DNA of 12,457 nucleotides from Limisphaerales bacterium (GCA_003133815.1 PKZR01000227.1:1-12457); one strand, 5' to 3'; numbered from the stretch's first letter, positions 1 to 7,260 are shown. Numbers and translations are program-made. Notes: generated by a model from the sequence alone, not told the origin.

Positions 1-51
1 TAACAGTCGCAATTGTCTTTTCCATCTGGAACTGTTAACTCAACACCCGTC

Positions 52-1608
52 ATGGAACTCAAGCGTCGAAGCACTTTGGTTTACGGCCTCCTCTTCGGAG
101 TCTGGGTGCTCGTTGTCGTCTGGCAGATTGAGGAGTACAGACATGTTCAGGAAGCCGCCAAAAATGACCTGCGGAACCGCGCCATGGATATTGGCAACGA
201 CTTGAGTGCCGATATGCGGGGTTTTAGTTTTCGCGGTCGACAGGTTTTGCAGCGGCAACTGGAGCCGGTGCTCAAGGAACGTGTCGATGCAGAAACAAAC
301 GCACTCGTCAATTCTGACGGGCTGATTTACATCGCTCTGCTGAATGCCGCCGGCGAACCCTTCGTCGCCGCCGGCGACACCAACCGGATGCCGGGCGGAA
401 TTTTGTCCGAGGGCGAATATTGGTCGCAGGACAGCGTCACCTTTGTGAATCCCATCGAGGGCGCATCGGTGAATCCCGAGGGCGCAACCAATCCGATGGT
501 TGTGCTGCCGTCGCCGCCCCCCGATTTTACAAACGGACTGCGCGGCGGATTTCAACGGCGCGAATCGCCTCCTGACGTGGCGAATTCCCCCAACACCGCC
601 GATCTCACAAATTCCAATCCTTCCGATACGAATATAGTAGCCGACACTTCAACCAACACCCAGCCGCCTCCGCAGAATCGTCCGCGTGGAGGCCGTGGCC
701 GTCCACCGTGGTTGCGCCAAATGTCTGACGACGATTACAGGGCGTTCATTGCACGGCGCGAATTGCACGGCTTGGTGCTGACCATGTCCACTGAAAATTT
801 CCAGACCGTCTGCATCCGCGACTTGTGGCTGCGTTTCATCATCGTATTTTTCGCAGGCATTTCCGCCGTCGGTGTCGGCCTGTCATGGCGTAACACCACA
901 AAAACCTCCGAACTGCAGATCCGCCTCATCCGCGCCAGCGAACTTAACTCGCATCTCAAGGAGATGAACCTCGCCGCCGCAGGCCTTGCGCACGAGACGC
1001 GCAACCCTCTCAACATCATCCGTGGCATGGCCCAGATGCTTTCCAAGGAGGCAGGCGCGCCGACGGAAATTCGCGACAAGGCCCGCGCCATCGTGGACGA
1101 GACCGACAAGGTGACCGTGCAGTTGAACGAATTCATCAACTACTCGCGGCCGCGCGAAGTCCGCCGCACCAGGCTCGCGTTGAACTCCGCCATCGGCGAA
1201 GTGATGCGCGCCCTGAGCCACGATATTGACGAGAAGAAAATCAAGCTGGAGACCAGGGGCGATTTGATTTCCATCGAGGCGGACGAACAACTGCTCCGGC
1301 AGGTGCTGTTCAACCTGCTGCTCAATTCCATTCAAGCCGTCGCGGGCGAGGGCGAAATCCAGGTGGTCACGGGCCGTCAAAATGCCTCGGAGGCATTTCT
1401 GGAGATTCGCGACAACGGCCCCGGCGTCACCCCCGAACGTCGCAAGGAGATTTTCAAGCCCTACTTCACCACGCACCAGAAGGGAACCGGCCTCGGCCTC
1501 GCGGTTGTGCAGCAGATTGTCCTCGCCCACGGCTGGGAGATTGAATGCCTCCCAAACGATCCCAAGGGTGCCGTCTTCCGCATCACCCACTTGAAACTGG
1601 TTGCCTGA
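52..1608 (+). CDS. Membrane sensor histidine kinase (HisKA + HATPase_c)
   Basis: Sensor kinase expected to autophosphorylate on histidine and pass the phosphate to the regulator encoded 27 bases downstream. Counting from a possible TTG start at base 13 (531 aa), it has a transmembrane helix at about 21-39, an extracytoplasmic region to about 270, a second helix at about 271-291, a short helical linker, HisKA with the H-box HETRNP (His327), an N-box (FNLLLNS, 433-439), G1 DNGPG (467-471) and G2 GTGLGLA (491-497). All catalytic motifs are intact. I prefer the ATG at 52 (518 aa), which places MELKRRS directly before the first helix; an in-frame TAA at bases 1-3 excludes any longer form. The outer domain has a strand-like stretch (IYIALLNAAGEPFVAAG) reminiscent of Cache/PAS-type sensors, then a Pro/Asn/Thr-rich segment at about 165-235. 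No HAMP domain is apparent. The stimulus is unknown; the architecture resembles ZraS/NtrB-type kinases. Confidence 0.93.
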   Translation: MELKRRSTLVYGLLFGVWVLVVVWQIEEYRHVQEAAKNDLRNRAMDIGNDLSADMRGFSFRGRQVLQRQLEPVLKERVDAETNALVNSDGLIYIALLNAAGEPFVAAGDTNRMPGGILSEGEYWSQDSVTFVNPIEGASVNPEGATNPMVVLPSPPPDFTNGLRGGFQRRESPPDVANSPNTADLTNSNPSDTNIVADTSTNTQPPPQNRPRGGRGRPPWLRQMSDDDYRAFIARRELHGLVLTMSTENFQTVCIRDLWLRFIIVFFAGISAVGVGLSWRNTTKTSELQIRLIRASELNSHLKEMNLAAAGLAHETRNPLNIIRGMAQMLSKEAGAPTEIRDKARAIVDETDKVTVQLNEFINYSRPREVRRTRLALNSAIGEVMRALSHDIDEKKIKLETRGDLISIEADEQLLRQVLFNLLLNSIQAVAGEGEIQVVTGRQNASEAFLEIRDNGPGVTPERRKEIFKPYFTTHQKGTGLGLAVVQQIVLAHGWEIECLPNDPKGAVFRITHLKLVA

Positions 1609-1635
1609 CGCAAAATTCCCACGCAAACTTCGCGC

Positions 1636-3003
1636 ATGGCAGCCGAACCGCGCAAAAAATCCGCCGAGTCCCCGCGCATCCTCATCGTGGATGACGACCC
1701 CGGCCAGCGCAGTTTGCTGAATTCATTTTTGCGCAGCCAGAAATTTGAAACCGTCCTAGCGGATTCTGGCACGACTGCGTTGGAAACGCTGCGCGCCGGA
1801 AAATTCGACATGATGATTTCAGACGTGCGGATGCCGGGTCTCACCGGGTTGGAGACATTGCGGCAGGCGCGCAAGGAACATGCCACGCTGCCCGTCCTGC
1901 TCGTCACCGCCTTCACCGACGTGCGCGACGCCGTAGCCGCCATGCGCGACGGAGCGGTCAATTATCTTTCCAAGCCGATTGATCTGGATGAACTGCTCGC
2001 CAACGTCCGGCAGGCCATCGGCATTTCACAAACCGCCCCGACGATCTACGACGACGAGAAAAAATTGCCTGATTATGTCGTCGCGCGCAGCCCGCTGATG
2101 CAGGCCATTTTTCACGATGCCTCGCTGATCGCTCCGTCCGAGACACGCGTGCTGATCAGCGGCGAGAGCGGCGTGGGCAAGGAAATTCTGGCGGACGTGA
2201 TACACGCGTGGAGTTTGCGCGCCAATGGCCCGCTGGTGAAAATCAATTGCGCCGCGATTCCCGAAACACTTTTGGAAAGCGAATTGTTCGGCCATGAAAA
2301 AGGCGCGTTCACCGGCGCGAGCAGCACGCGCATCGGACGTTTTGAAGAGGCGGACGGCGGCACGATATTTCTGGATGAGATCGCCGAGATGTCGCCGCCG
2401 TTGCAGGCCAAGCTGCTTCGCGTGACGCAGGGCGGGAAATTTCAGCGCATCGGCTCAAACCGCGAGGTGAACACCAACGCGCGCATTCTTGCCGCGAGCA
2501 ACCGCGTGCTCGAAGACGAGGTGAAGGCCGGGCGTTTCCGCGAGGATTTGTTTTACCGACTGAACGTGGTGGAGTTGAACATCCCGCCATTGCGCGAACG
2601 GCGCGAGGATATTTTGCCGCTGGCAGCCAAGTTCATCGATGAATTGACGAAGGGCCGCGCGCGATTTTCAGAAACGGTCGCCGCGTGCCTGGAAAATTAT
2701 GTGTGGCCGGGCAATGTGCGCGAACTGCGCAACGCGATGGAGCGCGCGGCGCTGCTTTCGCGCAGCGAACTGATTTTGATGGAGCATCTGCCCACTCGAA
2801 TGCGATCCGGTGCAGAGCAGCCAGTTCCGCGCGAGGCCGGAGACCGGGAAAAACTGGATGAGATTGAACGGCTGGCCATCATGCAGGCGTTGCGCCAGCA
2901 TGATTCCAACCGTACAGAAACCGCCAAAGCTCTGGGCATCAGCCGCCGTGCGCTGATTTACAAGCTGCAAAAATGGCGGGAGTTGGGATACAGCGTGGAA
3001 TGA
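1636..3003 (+). CDS. Sigma-54-dependent NtrC-family response regulator
   Basis: Transcription activator working with RpoN holoenzyme and the probable partner of the kinase just upstream. The 455 residues show a receiver domain (about 13-128) with acidic Asp20/Asp21, phospho-acceptor Asp63 in ISDVRMPG, Thr91 and Lys113. An AAA+ domain follows (about 150-375) with Walker A GESGVGKE (176-183), the sigma-54 contact motif GAFTGA (223-228), Walker B GGTIFLDE (241-248), and Arg302/Arg308 in FREDLFYRLN as candidate arginine fingers. A Fis-type helix-turn-helix lies at about 422-448 (TETAKALGISRRALIYKLQ). Length and domain order are normal and every key residue is present, so it should be a functional activator. 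I saw no convincing -24/-12 sigma-54 promoter in the intergenic stretches of this window, so its targets are probably elsewhere. No ribosome binding site is visible before the ATG. Confidence 0.95.
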   Translation: MAAEPRKKSAESPRILIVDDDPGQRSLLNSFLRSQKFETVLADSGTTALETLRAGKFDMMISDVRMPGLTGLETLRQARKEHATLPVLLVTAFTDVRDAVAAMRDGAVNYLSKPIDLDELLANVRQAIGISQTAPTIYDDEKKLPDYVVARSPLMQAIFHDASLIAPSETRVLISGESGVGKEILADVIHAWSLRANGPLVKINCAAIPETLLESELFGHEKGAFTGASSTRIGRFEEADGGTIFLDEIAEMSPPLQAKLLRVTQGGKFQRIGSNREVNTNARILAASNRVLEDEVKAGRFREDLFYRLNVVELNIPPLRERREDILPLAAKFIDELTKGRARFSETVAACLENYVWPGNVRELRNAMERAALLSRSELILMEHLPTRMRSGAEQPVPREAGDREKLDEIERLAIMQALRQHDSNRTETAKALGISRRALIYKLQKWRELGYSVE

Positions 3004-3019
3004 AAACAACGGGCCACTT

Positions 3020-3448
3020 ATGAGCAGCAAAAGCCAACGCATCGCCGCAATGATCGGGCAATTTCGCGCCGCAAATCTCGACCCGCATTACAGCGGCTAT
3101 TTTGAGCTGTTCAACCGGCAAAAATTTTACGAGGCGCACGACGTCCTGGAAAATCTATGGCTGCCGGACCGACACGGCGCGAACGGAAATTTTTACAAGG
3201 GAATGATCCAGCTGGCGGGCGCGTTCGTGCATTTGCAGAAAAACCGGCTGCGTCCTGCGGCGGCGCTGCTCAAACTTGCCCGGGCCAACCTTGAAAAATA
3301 TCCAGCTCGTCACGAACATCTGGATTTGTCCACCGTACTTGAACTGATTCGTCACTGGCTGGGAGATTTGGAGTCGGCGCAATTCGAGGTCAATCCTCTT
3401 GCAGGCGGAAATGCGCCAAAGTTGACGCTGATGAAATCAGAATGTTGA
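3020..3448 (+). CDS. DUF309 family protein
   Basis: Small, probably all-helical cytoplasmic protein of 142 residues. It carries the DUF309 signature: FYEAHDVLENLW (36-47), with the conserved EAH and E..W, then GMIQLAGAFVHL (61-72), followed by a helix of the type that packs small residues (RPAAALLKLARANL). No enzymatic activity is established for this family to my knowledge, so I assign none. It starts 16 bases after the regulator and ends one base before the epimerase, so co-transcription with both is likely. There is no signal peptide and no membrane helix. The C-terminal 25 residues look unstructured and are probably not part of the fold. The family call is firm; the role is unknown. Confidence 0.87.
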   Translation: MSSKSQRIAAMIGQFRAANLDPHYSGYFELFNRQKFYEAHDVLENLWLPDRHGANGNFYKGMIQLAGAFVHLQKNRLRPAAALLKLARANLEKYPARHEHLDLSTVLELIRHWLGDLESAQFEVNPLAGGNAPKLTLMKSEC

Positions 3449-3449
3449 A

Positions 3450-4364
3450 ATGAGTTCAAAACACATTGTCATCGCCGGCGGCAGCGGTTTTATCGGAAAT
3501 GCGCTGGTGGGGGAGTTTCTTGCGCGTGATTTCAAAGTCGTGGTATTGACGCGCATCCCGCGCGAACGCATTGATGGAGTCATTGAAGCAAAATGGGATG
3601 GCCGGCATGTCGGCGAATGGGCAAGATTTCTGAATGGCGCGGAAGCCATCATTAATCTTGCCGGAAAAAATATTAATTGCCCGCACACGCCGGAAAATCT
3701 GCATGAACTCACCGGTTCCCGCGTCAATTCTGTACATGCAATTGCCGCTGCTTTTGAAGTTGTCAAAATTCCGCCGCGCGTCTGGGTTCAAGCCAGCGCG
3801 ATTGGATTTTACGGCAACACCGGCAGTCAATTGTGCGACGAATCTGTGCCAAACGGATCGGACACGCTTGCTGAAATCTGCCGGGAATGGGAAATTGCCT
3901 TTAATTCGGCAAATACTCCAACAATGCGAAAAATATTGCTCCGAATCGGTTTCGTCCTCGGTCGTGACGGCGGTGCATTGCCGGTTTTGAGCAAAATAAC
4001 CAGATGCTTTCTCGGCGGGAGTGTTGGAAATGGCAGGCAATACATCAGCTGGATCCATATTGCGGATTTGACGCGGATGTTTGCCATGGCGGTTGAAAAT
4101 GAAAATTTGCGCGGCACGTTTAACGCAGTCGGGCAGTATGCGGTAATGAATTTGGAATTCATGCGGGAACTGCGTCATGCGCTGCATCGTCCGTGGAGTC
4201 CGCCCGCGCCCGTTTGGGCCGTGAAACTCGGCTCGCGGCTGATGAGCAGCGAACCTTCGCTGGCACTGGCAGGCTGTCGCAGCATTCCAAAAAGATTTCT
4301 TGAAGCCGGCTTCAATTTTCAATTTTCCAACCTGCCTGACGCGCTTGAAAATCTTTGCGGTTAA
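3450..4364 (+). CDS. TIGR01777/YfcH-like NAD(P)-dependent epimerase
   Basis: Member of the extended short-chain dehydrogenase superfamily, 304 residues. The Rossmann nucleotide-binding motif GGSGFIG is at 10-16. Further family landmarks follow in order: NLAGKNI (69-75), SRVNS (90-94), the substrate-side QASAIGFYG (114-122, with Ser and Tyr in the usual places), a REWE segment (145-148), LRIGFVLGRDGGALP (164-178), and GGSVGNGRQYISWIHIADL (189-207). A C-terminal DUF1731-type segment (about 250-298) completes the standard architecture. The substrate of the family is not settled; a role in sugar-nucleotide or envelope metabolism is only a guess. The gene starts one base after the DUF309 stop, so it is the last member of the four-gene run. 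Hand-counted GC in this gene (42-50% in two 60-base lines) is lower than in the upstream regulator. Confidence 0.92.
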   Translation: MSSKHIVIAGGSGFIGNALVGEFLARDFKVVVLTRIPRERIDGVIEAKWDGRHVGEWARFLNGAEAIINLAGKNINCPHTPENLHELTGSRVNSVHAIAAAFEVVKIPPRVWVQASAIGFYGNTGSQLCDESVPNGSDTLAEICREWEIAFNSANTPTMRKILLRIGFVLGRDGGALPVLSKITRCFLGGSVGNGRQYISWIHIADLTRMFAMAVENENLRGTFNAVGQYAVMNLEFMRELRHALHRPWSPPAPVWAVKLGSRLMSSEPSLALAGCRSIPKRFLEAGFNFQFSNLPDALENLCG

Positions 4365-4371
4365 ATTTGCG

Positions 4372-4416
4372 AGCAACTCCGTAAGAAATTTATGAAGCCA
4401 ATTTGGGTGAGTTGCT
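4372..4416. repeat. Inverted repeat in convergent junction after the epimerase
   Basis: AGCAACTC (4372-4379) and GAGTTGCT (4409-4416) are perfect 8-base inverted arms around a 29-base spacer, just after the epimerase stop and before the end of the opposing FtsB-like gene. The spacer is long and no T-run follows on either strand, so this is a weak candidate for a transcription end. The remainder of the 4365-4489 junction shows nothing else recognisable. Confidence 0.3.
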
Positions 4417-4489
4417 GTATCAAGAATAATACTTCTGCAATCCAGATAGGTTGGAAATATAAAAAGCAGGTCGACCGGCAGTGTACGCG

Positions 4490-4810
4490 TCATTGCGACA
4501 CGGCATTTGTTTCGGCCGGTTCAAATCGTACGACTGTTTCATCCGGTCTGGCATAGCCGAGTTTTTCGCGCGCCAAACGCTCGATGGTTTTTGGATCGTT
4601 GCGCAGATCGTTAATTTGCATCTGAAGTTCTTTGGATTTTTCAGATTCTTTTTGTAGTTCCCTTTGAAGCCTCAAGTTTTCCTTCTGAAACTGTTCGTTC
4701 TGATTAATGAGGGGTAGGTAGCACATCCCGATAAGCAGCAAAATGGCAAGCACGACAAGTCCAACGACAATTTTCGTCAGCTTGCTCCAAATACCGGTGT
4801 CAACATTCAT
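4490..4810 (-). CDS. Septum formation initiator family protein (FtsB/DivIC-like)
   Basis: Small bitopic inner-membrane protein of the divisome, predicted to join FtsL- and FtsQ-type partners through its periplasmic coiled coil. The 106 residues comprise a short cytoplasmic tail, one transmembrane helix (about 12-34, rich in V/L/I), a charged heptad-like coiled coil (about 36-70, with many Glu, Lys and Gln), and then the family motif DPKTIERLAREKLGYARPDE (about 72-91). That motif, an AREKLG core followed by P-x-E, is the diagnostic part. I cannot separate FtsB from DivIC by sequence reading alone, so no symbol is given. It stands alone on the minus strand: convergent with the epimerase and divergent from the Yip1 gene, so it should have its own promoter in 4811-4893. 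No Shine-Dalgarno is visible before the ATG. Confidence 0.88.
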   Translation of the reverse strand: MNVDTGIWSKLTKIVVGLVVLAILLLIGMCYLPLINQNEQFQKENLRLQRELQKESEKSKELQMQINDLRNDPKTIERLAREKLGYARPDETVVRFEPAETNAVSQ

Positions 4811-4893
4811 GCACCGAGTTAATCATGTGCAGCGCAGGGACGAAAGCGGATTTTGTTGTCAGAATCCGGTTTAGCGGGTATTTGTTCACGCGC
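4811..4893. promoter_or_regulatory. Divergent intergenic region, presumed promoters
   Basis: These 83 bases separate the starts of the minus-strand FtsB-like gene and the plus-strand Yip1 gene, so promoters for both must lie here or in the adjoining coding ends. I could not pick a convincing -35/-10 pair on either strand, nor a sigma-54 element. The call rests on gene orientation only. Confidence 0.35.
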
Positions 4894-5520
4894 ATGATTA
4901 AGGCTTTGTTTTTGATTTTCGAGCCGGTGGAGGCGTGGGACCGCGTGATTAAGGCGCAGCGTGGTTTGGGATACCTTTTGCTGTTTTATTTGTTACCGAT
5001 GGTCTTGACAGTGGCTGCGCTGGAAGGTTTCAGTCTGATGACCTGGGGACGAAGCCAGTGGGACAGCGGTCAGACTAAAATATTCTCCCCAGGTGAAACA
5101 GTGGTTTATGAAACAGCTCAGTCGCTGGCCATGCTTGCGGTCGTTTTTATCTGTGCACAAATCGTCAAGGCACTCTGTAATGCGTCGTTCCCAAGGCACA
5201 ATTTTAAGCAGGGATTCACCGTGGCGGCCTGCGGATTGAGTCCGTTGTTCCTGCTGCGACTGCTGGATGTGTTTCCGGCGATCAATCCGTGGCTGACTTG
5301 GGGCGTTGGCATTATGCTGTGCATCGGAATTCTTTATCATGGCATCCCGCGCGTCATGCAACCTGATCCGTCGCAAGCCTTCGGATTGTATGTGATGTGT
5401 TCGGTATTGTTCATCATGGTGACAGGATTGGAACGATTCGTCAGCGTGTGGTATCTGGCGGGCCGAATACCATCGTTTGAAGAATTAATTCCGTATTTTA
5501 ACAGGCACTTGCAATTTTGA
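4894..5520 (+). CDS. Yip1-family polytopic membrane protein
   Basis: Integral membrane protein of 208 residues from the chosen start. An upstream in-frame ATG at 4825 would add 23 residues (MCSAGTKADFVV...) that look unlike a membrane protein start, whereas MIKALFLIFEPVEAWDRV begins with the amphipathic segment usual for this family. About five hydrophobic helices are visible, near residues 26-46, 75-95, 107-127, 133-150 and 163-183, with a polar loop at 50-72 and the motif YHGIPRVMQPDPSQA (148-162) between the last two. The pattern matches bacterial Yip1-domain (PF04893-like) proteins as I remember them. Bacterial members have no settled function, and none is assigned. The stop lies five bases before the ATG of the small downstream gene, so the two are very likely co-translated or co-transcribed. 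Confidence 0.75.
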   Translation: MIKALFLIFEPVEAWDRVIKAQRGLGYLLLFYLLPMVLTVAALEGFSLMTWGRSQWDSGQTKIFSPGETVVYETAQSLAMLAVVFICAQIVKALCNASFPRHNFKQGFTVAACGLSPLFLLRLLDVFPAINPWLTWGVGIMLCIGILYHGIPRVMQPDPSQAFGLYVMCSVLFIMVTGLERFVSVWYLAGRIPSFEELIPYFNRHLQF

Positions 5521-5525
5521 TTCTA

Positions 5526-5783
5526 ATGTCTGACTCAATCGAAAAAAGTCTTCTGGATGCGCTTCTTGGGCTGGACAATGCCGTCAAAATGATGCCGACT
5601 GCAAATCCGAAGCCAAACCTGCTGGAATTGTTTGCCCGGATTGACGAACTGACAAAACAATTGCCACGCAACGCCGACCCGACCCTTCTGCATTATTTGC
5701 ACAAGAAAAGCTACGAAAAGGCACGTCTTTTCCTGCAGGGTCGCAACATAGAAAATCGGGTTGGTAACTGCCGTCATGATTAA
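5526..5783 (+). CDS. Conserved-looking small hypothetical protein, 85 aa
   Basis: I do not recognise a named family. From the ATG at 5526 the product has 85 residues. A TTG at 5517 is also in frame and overlaps the Yip1 stop, adding only MIL. The composition is soluble and mostly helical: an N-terminal leucine-rich helix (EKSLLDALLGLDNAV), a Pro/Asn linker (TANPKPN), a second helix (LLELFARIDELTKQL), a third basic helix (PTLLHYLHKKSYEKARLFLQGR), and a short tail with the only cysteine (GNCRHD). There is no signal peptide and no membrane segment. Ordinary codon use, the tight spacing to the Yip1 gene and the well-formed helices make it a real gene, probably working with or alongside the membrane protein. 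The tail with Cys and His could bind a metal, but one Cys is thin evidence. Confidence 0.68.
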   Translation: MSDSIEKSLLDALLGLDNAVKMMPTANPKPNLLELFARIDELTKQLPRNADPTLLHYLHKKSYEKARLFLQGRNIENRVGNCRHD

Positions 5784-5798
5784 ACGGCAGAAGTTTTT
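5768..5798 (+). terminator. Possible intrinsic terminator of the Yip1/small-protein pair
   Basis: CTGCCGT (5768-5774) pairs perfectly with ACGGCAG (5784-5790) around a 9-base loop. Two adenines and a G then precede five Ts (5794-5798). The stop codon of the 85-residue protein (5781-5783) sits in the loop. The stem is short and the T-run modest, so it is plausible rather than strong. It lies 50 bases before mnmE and would insulate that gene. Confidence 0.45.
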
Positions 5799-5847
5799 AA
5801 GCCCGGATTTTGACTTCCAACTTTAATCATCCGGCCAAACCCCGACT

Positions 5848-7227
5848 ATGTTCGACGACACGATTGCCGCCATCGCCACGCCGCTAGGCGAAGGCGGGCT
5901 TGCTGTAGTGCGCGTTTCCGGCCCACAGTCGCTGGAAGTTGCCGACAAAATTTTTCAACCCGTCGGGGAAAAATCAGTCAAGCCGTCAGGTGCGCCCACG
6001 CACACGATTCATTTTGGAAAAATTGTCCGCGACGGAAAAAAAATTGACGAAGTGCTGCTTGCCGTCCTGCGCGCCCCGCGCACATTCACGCGCGAAGACA
6101 CCATTGAGATTTCATGCCACGGCGGCATTTTACCCGCCAAGCTTGTTCTTGATTCGATTCTGCAAGCTGGCGCGCGACTTGCCGAACCCGGTGAATTCAC
6201 GCGCCGCGCATTTCTTAGCGGGCGGATTGACCTAGCACAGGCAGAAGCCGTTGCCGACTTGATTCATTCGCGCACGGAACTCGCTCTTGTCGCCGCCAAC
6301 GAGCAGCTTGCCGGGAAACTATCTCAGCGCATCAACCAGCTCCGCGACGATTTGATGAAAATCCTTGCGCACATCGAGGCGCATATTGATTTTCCAGACG
6401 AAGACATTTCTCCCGACACAAAGGAAAAGCTCCTGCAACGGCTGGAAGACGGAATTTCATTTATGGACGAATTGCTGCGAACCGCAAATGAAGGTCAAAT
6501 TTTGCGCCGTGGCATCCGCGCAGCGATTGTTGGCCGCCCGAATGCTGGCAAGTCCAGTTTGCTCAATCAATTGCTCGGTCATGACCGCGCCATTGTCTCG
6601 CCGATTGCCGGCACAACCCGCGATACAATCGAAGAAACGGCCAACATTCGTGGGTTGCCCGTTGTGTTCATTGATACTGCCGGATTGCGGGAAGGGCGCG
6701 ACGAGATTGAAGTCGAAGGCATTCGTCGCAGCCGCGAATCGCTGGCAAAGGCAGAATTGATTTTGCACATCTTGGACTCGAGCAAACCGTTTACGCCGGA
6801 TGATGAAAAGTATTTTGCTGAATTCGCCGGTAAAAAAAGCATTCTTGTTTGTAATAAAAGCGACCAGTCAAGGAAATTGATTTTGCCACAGGAAGTCACG
6901 GCCCGCTGTCCGGTCATCACTGATATTTCCTGCTTGAGCGGGCAGGGGATTGAAGCGCTGAAGGATGCGATAAAAAATCTTGTGTGGGCGGGCAAAATCG
7001 AATCTGGAATGCTACATGTAATGATCAACTCGAGGCATCAGGAGGCGCTTGGTCGTGCGCGTGAGGCCACGTTGCGGACGTTGGACGCGTTGCGAGCTCA
7101 AGCAACCCTCGAATTGGTGGCGCTGGATCTGCGCATCGGTGTCAATGCCGTCGGCGAAATTGTCGGCAAAACGACGACCGAAGATTTGCTCGACTCCATC
7201 TTCAGCCAGTTTTGCATCGGAAAATAA
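5848..7227 (+). CDS. mnmE: tRNA uridine-5-carboxymethylaminomethyl modification GTPase MnmE
   Basis: GTPase that, with MnmG, installs the (carboxymethyl)aminomethyl group on uridine 34 of certain tRNAs, using a formyl-folate donor and GTP hydrolysis; cytoplasmic. The 459 residues are the normal length. The N-terminal folate-binding domain (about 1-118) opens with DTIAAIATPLGEGGLAVVR and contains EISCHGG (87-93) and PGEFTRRAFLSGRIDL. Helical regions flank a G domain with G1 GRPNAGKSS (229-237), G2 GTTRDT (255-260), G3 DTAGLRE (276-282) and G4 NKSD (336-339). The C-terminus is the diagnostic FCIGK (455-459) with the catalytic cysteine. Nothing is missing, so it should be active. It is not in the classic rnpA-yidC-mnmE cluster, and no mnmG is in the window. 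It probably has its own promoter in 5799-5847, but no clear elements or Shine-Dalgarno are seen. Confidence 0.98.
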   Translation: MFDDTIAAIATPLGEGGLAVVRVSGPQSLEVADKIFQPVGEKSVKPSGAPTHTIHFGKIVRDGKKIDEVLLAVLRAPRTFTREDTIEISCHGGILPAKLVLDSILQAGARLAEPGEFTRRAFLSGRIDLAQAEAVADLIHSRTELALVAANEQLAGKLSQRINQLRDDLMKILAHIEAHIDFPDEDISPDTKEKLLQRLEDGISFMDELLRTANEGQILRRGIRAAIVGRPNAGKSSLLNQLLGHDRAIVSPIAGTTRDTIEETANIRGLPVVFIDTAGLREGRDEIEVEGIRRSRESLAKAELILHILDSSKPFTPDDEKYFAEFAGKKSILVCNKSDQSRKLILPQEVTARCPVITDISCLSGQGIEALKDAIKNLVWAGKIESGMLHVMINSRHQEALGRAREATLRTLDALRAQATLELVALDLRIGVNAVGEIVGKTTTEDLLDSIFSQFCIGK

Positions 7228-7260
7228 GCGACCGGACAATTCGACGATAGTCCCGTAAAC

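Noticed and set aside
883..1626. Open minus-strand frame of 247 codons opposite the kinase
   Set aside because: Antisense shadow of HisKA/HATPase codons in GC-rich sequence; no motif or plausible start context.
1747..1770. TGGCACG resembling the -24 half of a sigma-54 promoter
   Set aside because: It lies inside the receiver-domain coding sequence, and no TTGC-type -12 element is at the required spacing.
3456..4493. Open minus-strand frame of 345 codons opposite the epimerase
   Set aside because: The plus-strand frame carries every family motif of the epimerase. The antisense product is Arg/Phe/Asn-rich without domain features, and it would overlap the end of the FtsB-like gene.
4825..4893. 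Upstream ATG for the Yip1 gene adding 23 residues
   Set aside because: The extension is polar and unlike the start of a membrane protein. The ATG at 4894 begins at the family-like MIKALFLIFEP segment and leaves a normal divergent promoter space.
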